Shown piece after piece: positions 14,286-14,911 of a stretch of DNA of 14,911 nucleotides. Source of the stretch: Armatimonadota bacterium (lineage in GTDB: Bacteria > Armatimonadota > Fimbriimonadia > Fimbriimonadales > Fimbriimonadaceae); assembly GCA_023428805.1 (NCBI GenBank), contig JAEYWW010000208.1:1-14911 (forward strand), read 5' to 3'. A model generated the notes under the pieces. That model ran no database searches and was not told the DNA's origin. It saw only the letters and a list, made by a program, of their open reading frames with translations. The position numbers were made by a program, and so were the translations under genes. How positions within the stretch are numbered: position 1 is the stretch's first letter; each line of letters opens with the position of its first letter.

Positions 14286-14911
14286 CTAGTCGAGTCTTGC
14301 AGTGATTCCATGTTCCAAAGTGCCAAGAACGAAGGGGACGATCTCGCCCGAAAACCCCTTCGGCAGGAATGGTGCGAGCGGAGCCGTTTCGTAGCCGGGT
14401 GGGATTGATTCCTGCAATCGAGGTCCGATGACGCAGGCCACGTGCTGCCTGCCCGCCTCCGCCTGCAGCCGCGCCGCCATGTGAATGTCGATTCCGTAGC
14501 TTGACCATTCGTGGTGGCTGGATGTTTGCAGGATGCGCCCGGCAATCGAGCCTTCTTCCAGCCCAAATGAGAGGGCAAGCTGCTTCTTGTGCTTGCTCAT
14601 CACTTCCTCTGCCAATGGAAGGATCGCTTCCTGCATCCGATTGACGGATCGGATGGCATTCAGGCGGAAGTCAGGGTTCTTTCGGCTCCGGTAGATTCCC
14701 ATTAATCCGTCTCCCAAGCTGCGTTCAACCTCGCCTCGCTCGGATTCGACAACGGGAATGATCGCCTTGAGAACGGAACTGAGAATCCGCCGCCCTTCCT
14801 CAACCCCAACAGTCGCCACGAGATCGGTGGAGCCCCGGATGTCGACAAATAGAATGACTGCCTGCTCGACTTCATCCTCCTTGCGATCTTCTTTGAGAAA
14901 TGCCGGAATCC
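14286..14911 (-). CDS. Class III adenylate/guanylate cyclase catalytic domain, C-terminal part (truncated by window edge)
   Basis: The last 207 residues of a protein whose start lies beyond 14911. ILFVDIRGSTDL at 19-30 of the visible part carries the first metal Asp (23). EVERSLGDGLMGIY at 60-73 carries the second metal Asp (67), at normal spacing. SSYGIDIHMAARLQAEA at 136-152 is the dimer-face segment, and PFLPKGFSGEIVPFVLG near the end matches the terminal lysine-strand motif. Class III cyclases make cAMP or cGMP from ATP or GTP as dimers. Residues that normally read the base and stabilise the transition state differ here: the Lys before the GD motif is Arg63, the Asp three before the Gly of the VN-AAR motif is Ser, and the Asn is His143; Arg147 is kept. 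Activity or substrate may therefore be unusual. The regulatory N-terminus is not in view. Confidence 0.85.
   Translation of the reverse strand, partial: IPAFLKEDRKEDEVEQAVILFVDIRGSTDLVATVGVEEGRRILSSVLKAIIPVVESERGEVERSLGDGLMGIYRSRKNPDFRLNAIRSVNRMQEAILPLAEEVMSKHKKQLALSFGLEEGSIAGRILQTSSHHEWSSYGIDIHMAARLQAEAGRQHVACVIGPRLQESIPPGYETAPLAPFLPKGFSGEIVPFVLGTLEHGITARLD

Noticed and set aside
14087..14578. Minus-strand open frame bridging the cyclase and the 1276-residue gene
   Set aside because: It overlaps both genes in another frame, crosses their promoter and SD, and shows no domain pattern.

Overview
This window is chromosomal DNA of a bacterium with moderately high GC. It is gene-dense: 15 protein genes (two cut by the window ends) and one tRNA, with almost no non-coding space. 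A CMP-KDO synthetase (kdsB) points to a diderm organism making KDO-containing lipopolysaccharide or a related surface glycan. FecR, WD40-like propeller and carbohydrate-binding proteins, frequent TTG starts, and signal peptides with no basic residue at the N-terminus are what I would expect of Armatimonadota (Fimbriimonadia) or a similar deep diderm lineage. That placement is inference, since no rRNA or marker phylogeny is available here.

Layout. (1) 1-3948, minus strand: a tight run read as DinB-like protein, GH76-type glycoside hydrolase, secreted propeller-like protein, tRNA-dihydrouridine synthase, and the N-terminus of a GT4-type glycosyltransferase that leaves the window. (2) 4052-6579, plus strand: a housekeeping operon with a good -10 box, namely rplS, lepB, a HIT-family hydrolase and kdsB. 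(3) 6537-9304, minus strand: a four-gene run of GNAT acetyltransferase, four-helix membrane protein of unknown function, degenerate NodB-fold protein and small membrane protein. It converges on kdsB with a 43-base overlap. (4) 9396-9471, plus: tRNA-Asp(GTC), followed by a gene for a secreted protein of unknown family (9527-10390). (5) 10402-14232, minus: a 1276-residue secreted protein with FecR, propeller and carbohydrate-binding-like parts, convergent on the previous gene across a perfect 11-bp hairpin. (6) 14286-14911, minus: the C-terminal catalytic domain of a class III nucleotidyl cyclase with altered substrate-site residues.

How the genes fit together. Much of the content is envelope-related: signal peptidase I, CMP-KDO synthesis, a glycosyltransferase, a GH76 hydrolase, a deacetylase-fold protein and several exported proteins. 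Mixed in are translation genes (rplS, dus, tRNA-Asp). I see no CRISPR array, insertion sequence, phage gene or recognisable defence system.

The signals most worth a second look are: -10 boxes placed 7-9 bases before start codons, suggesting leaderless mRNAs; a 12-bp palindrome between the divergent DinB-like and rplS genes; the GNAT/membrane/degenerate-NodB gene cluster; the FecR-propeller-CBM fusion; and the altered nucleotidyl cyclase.
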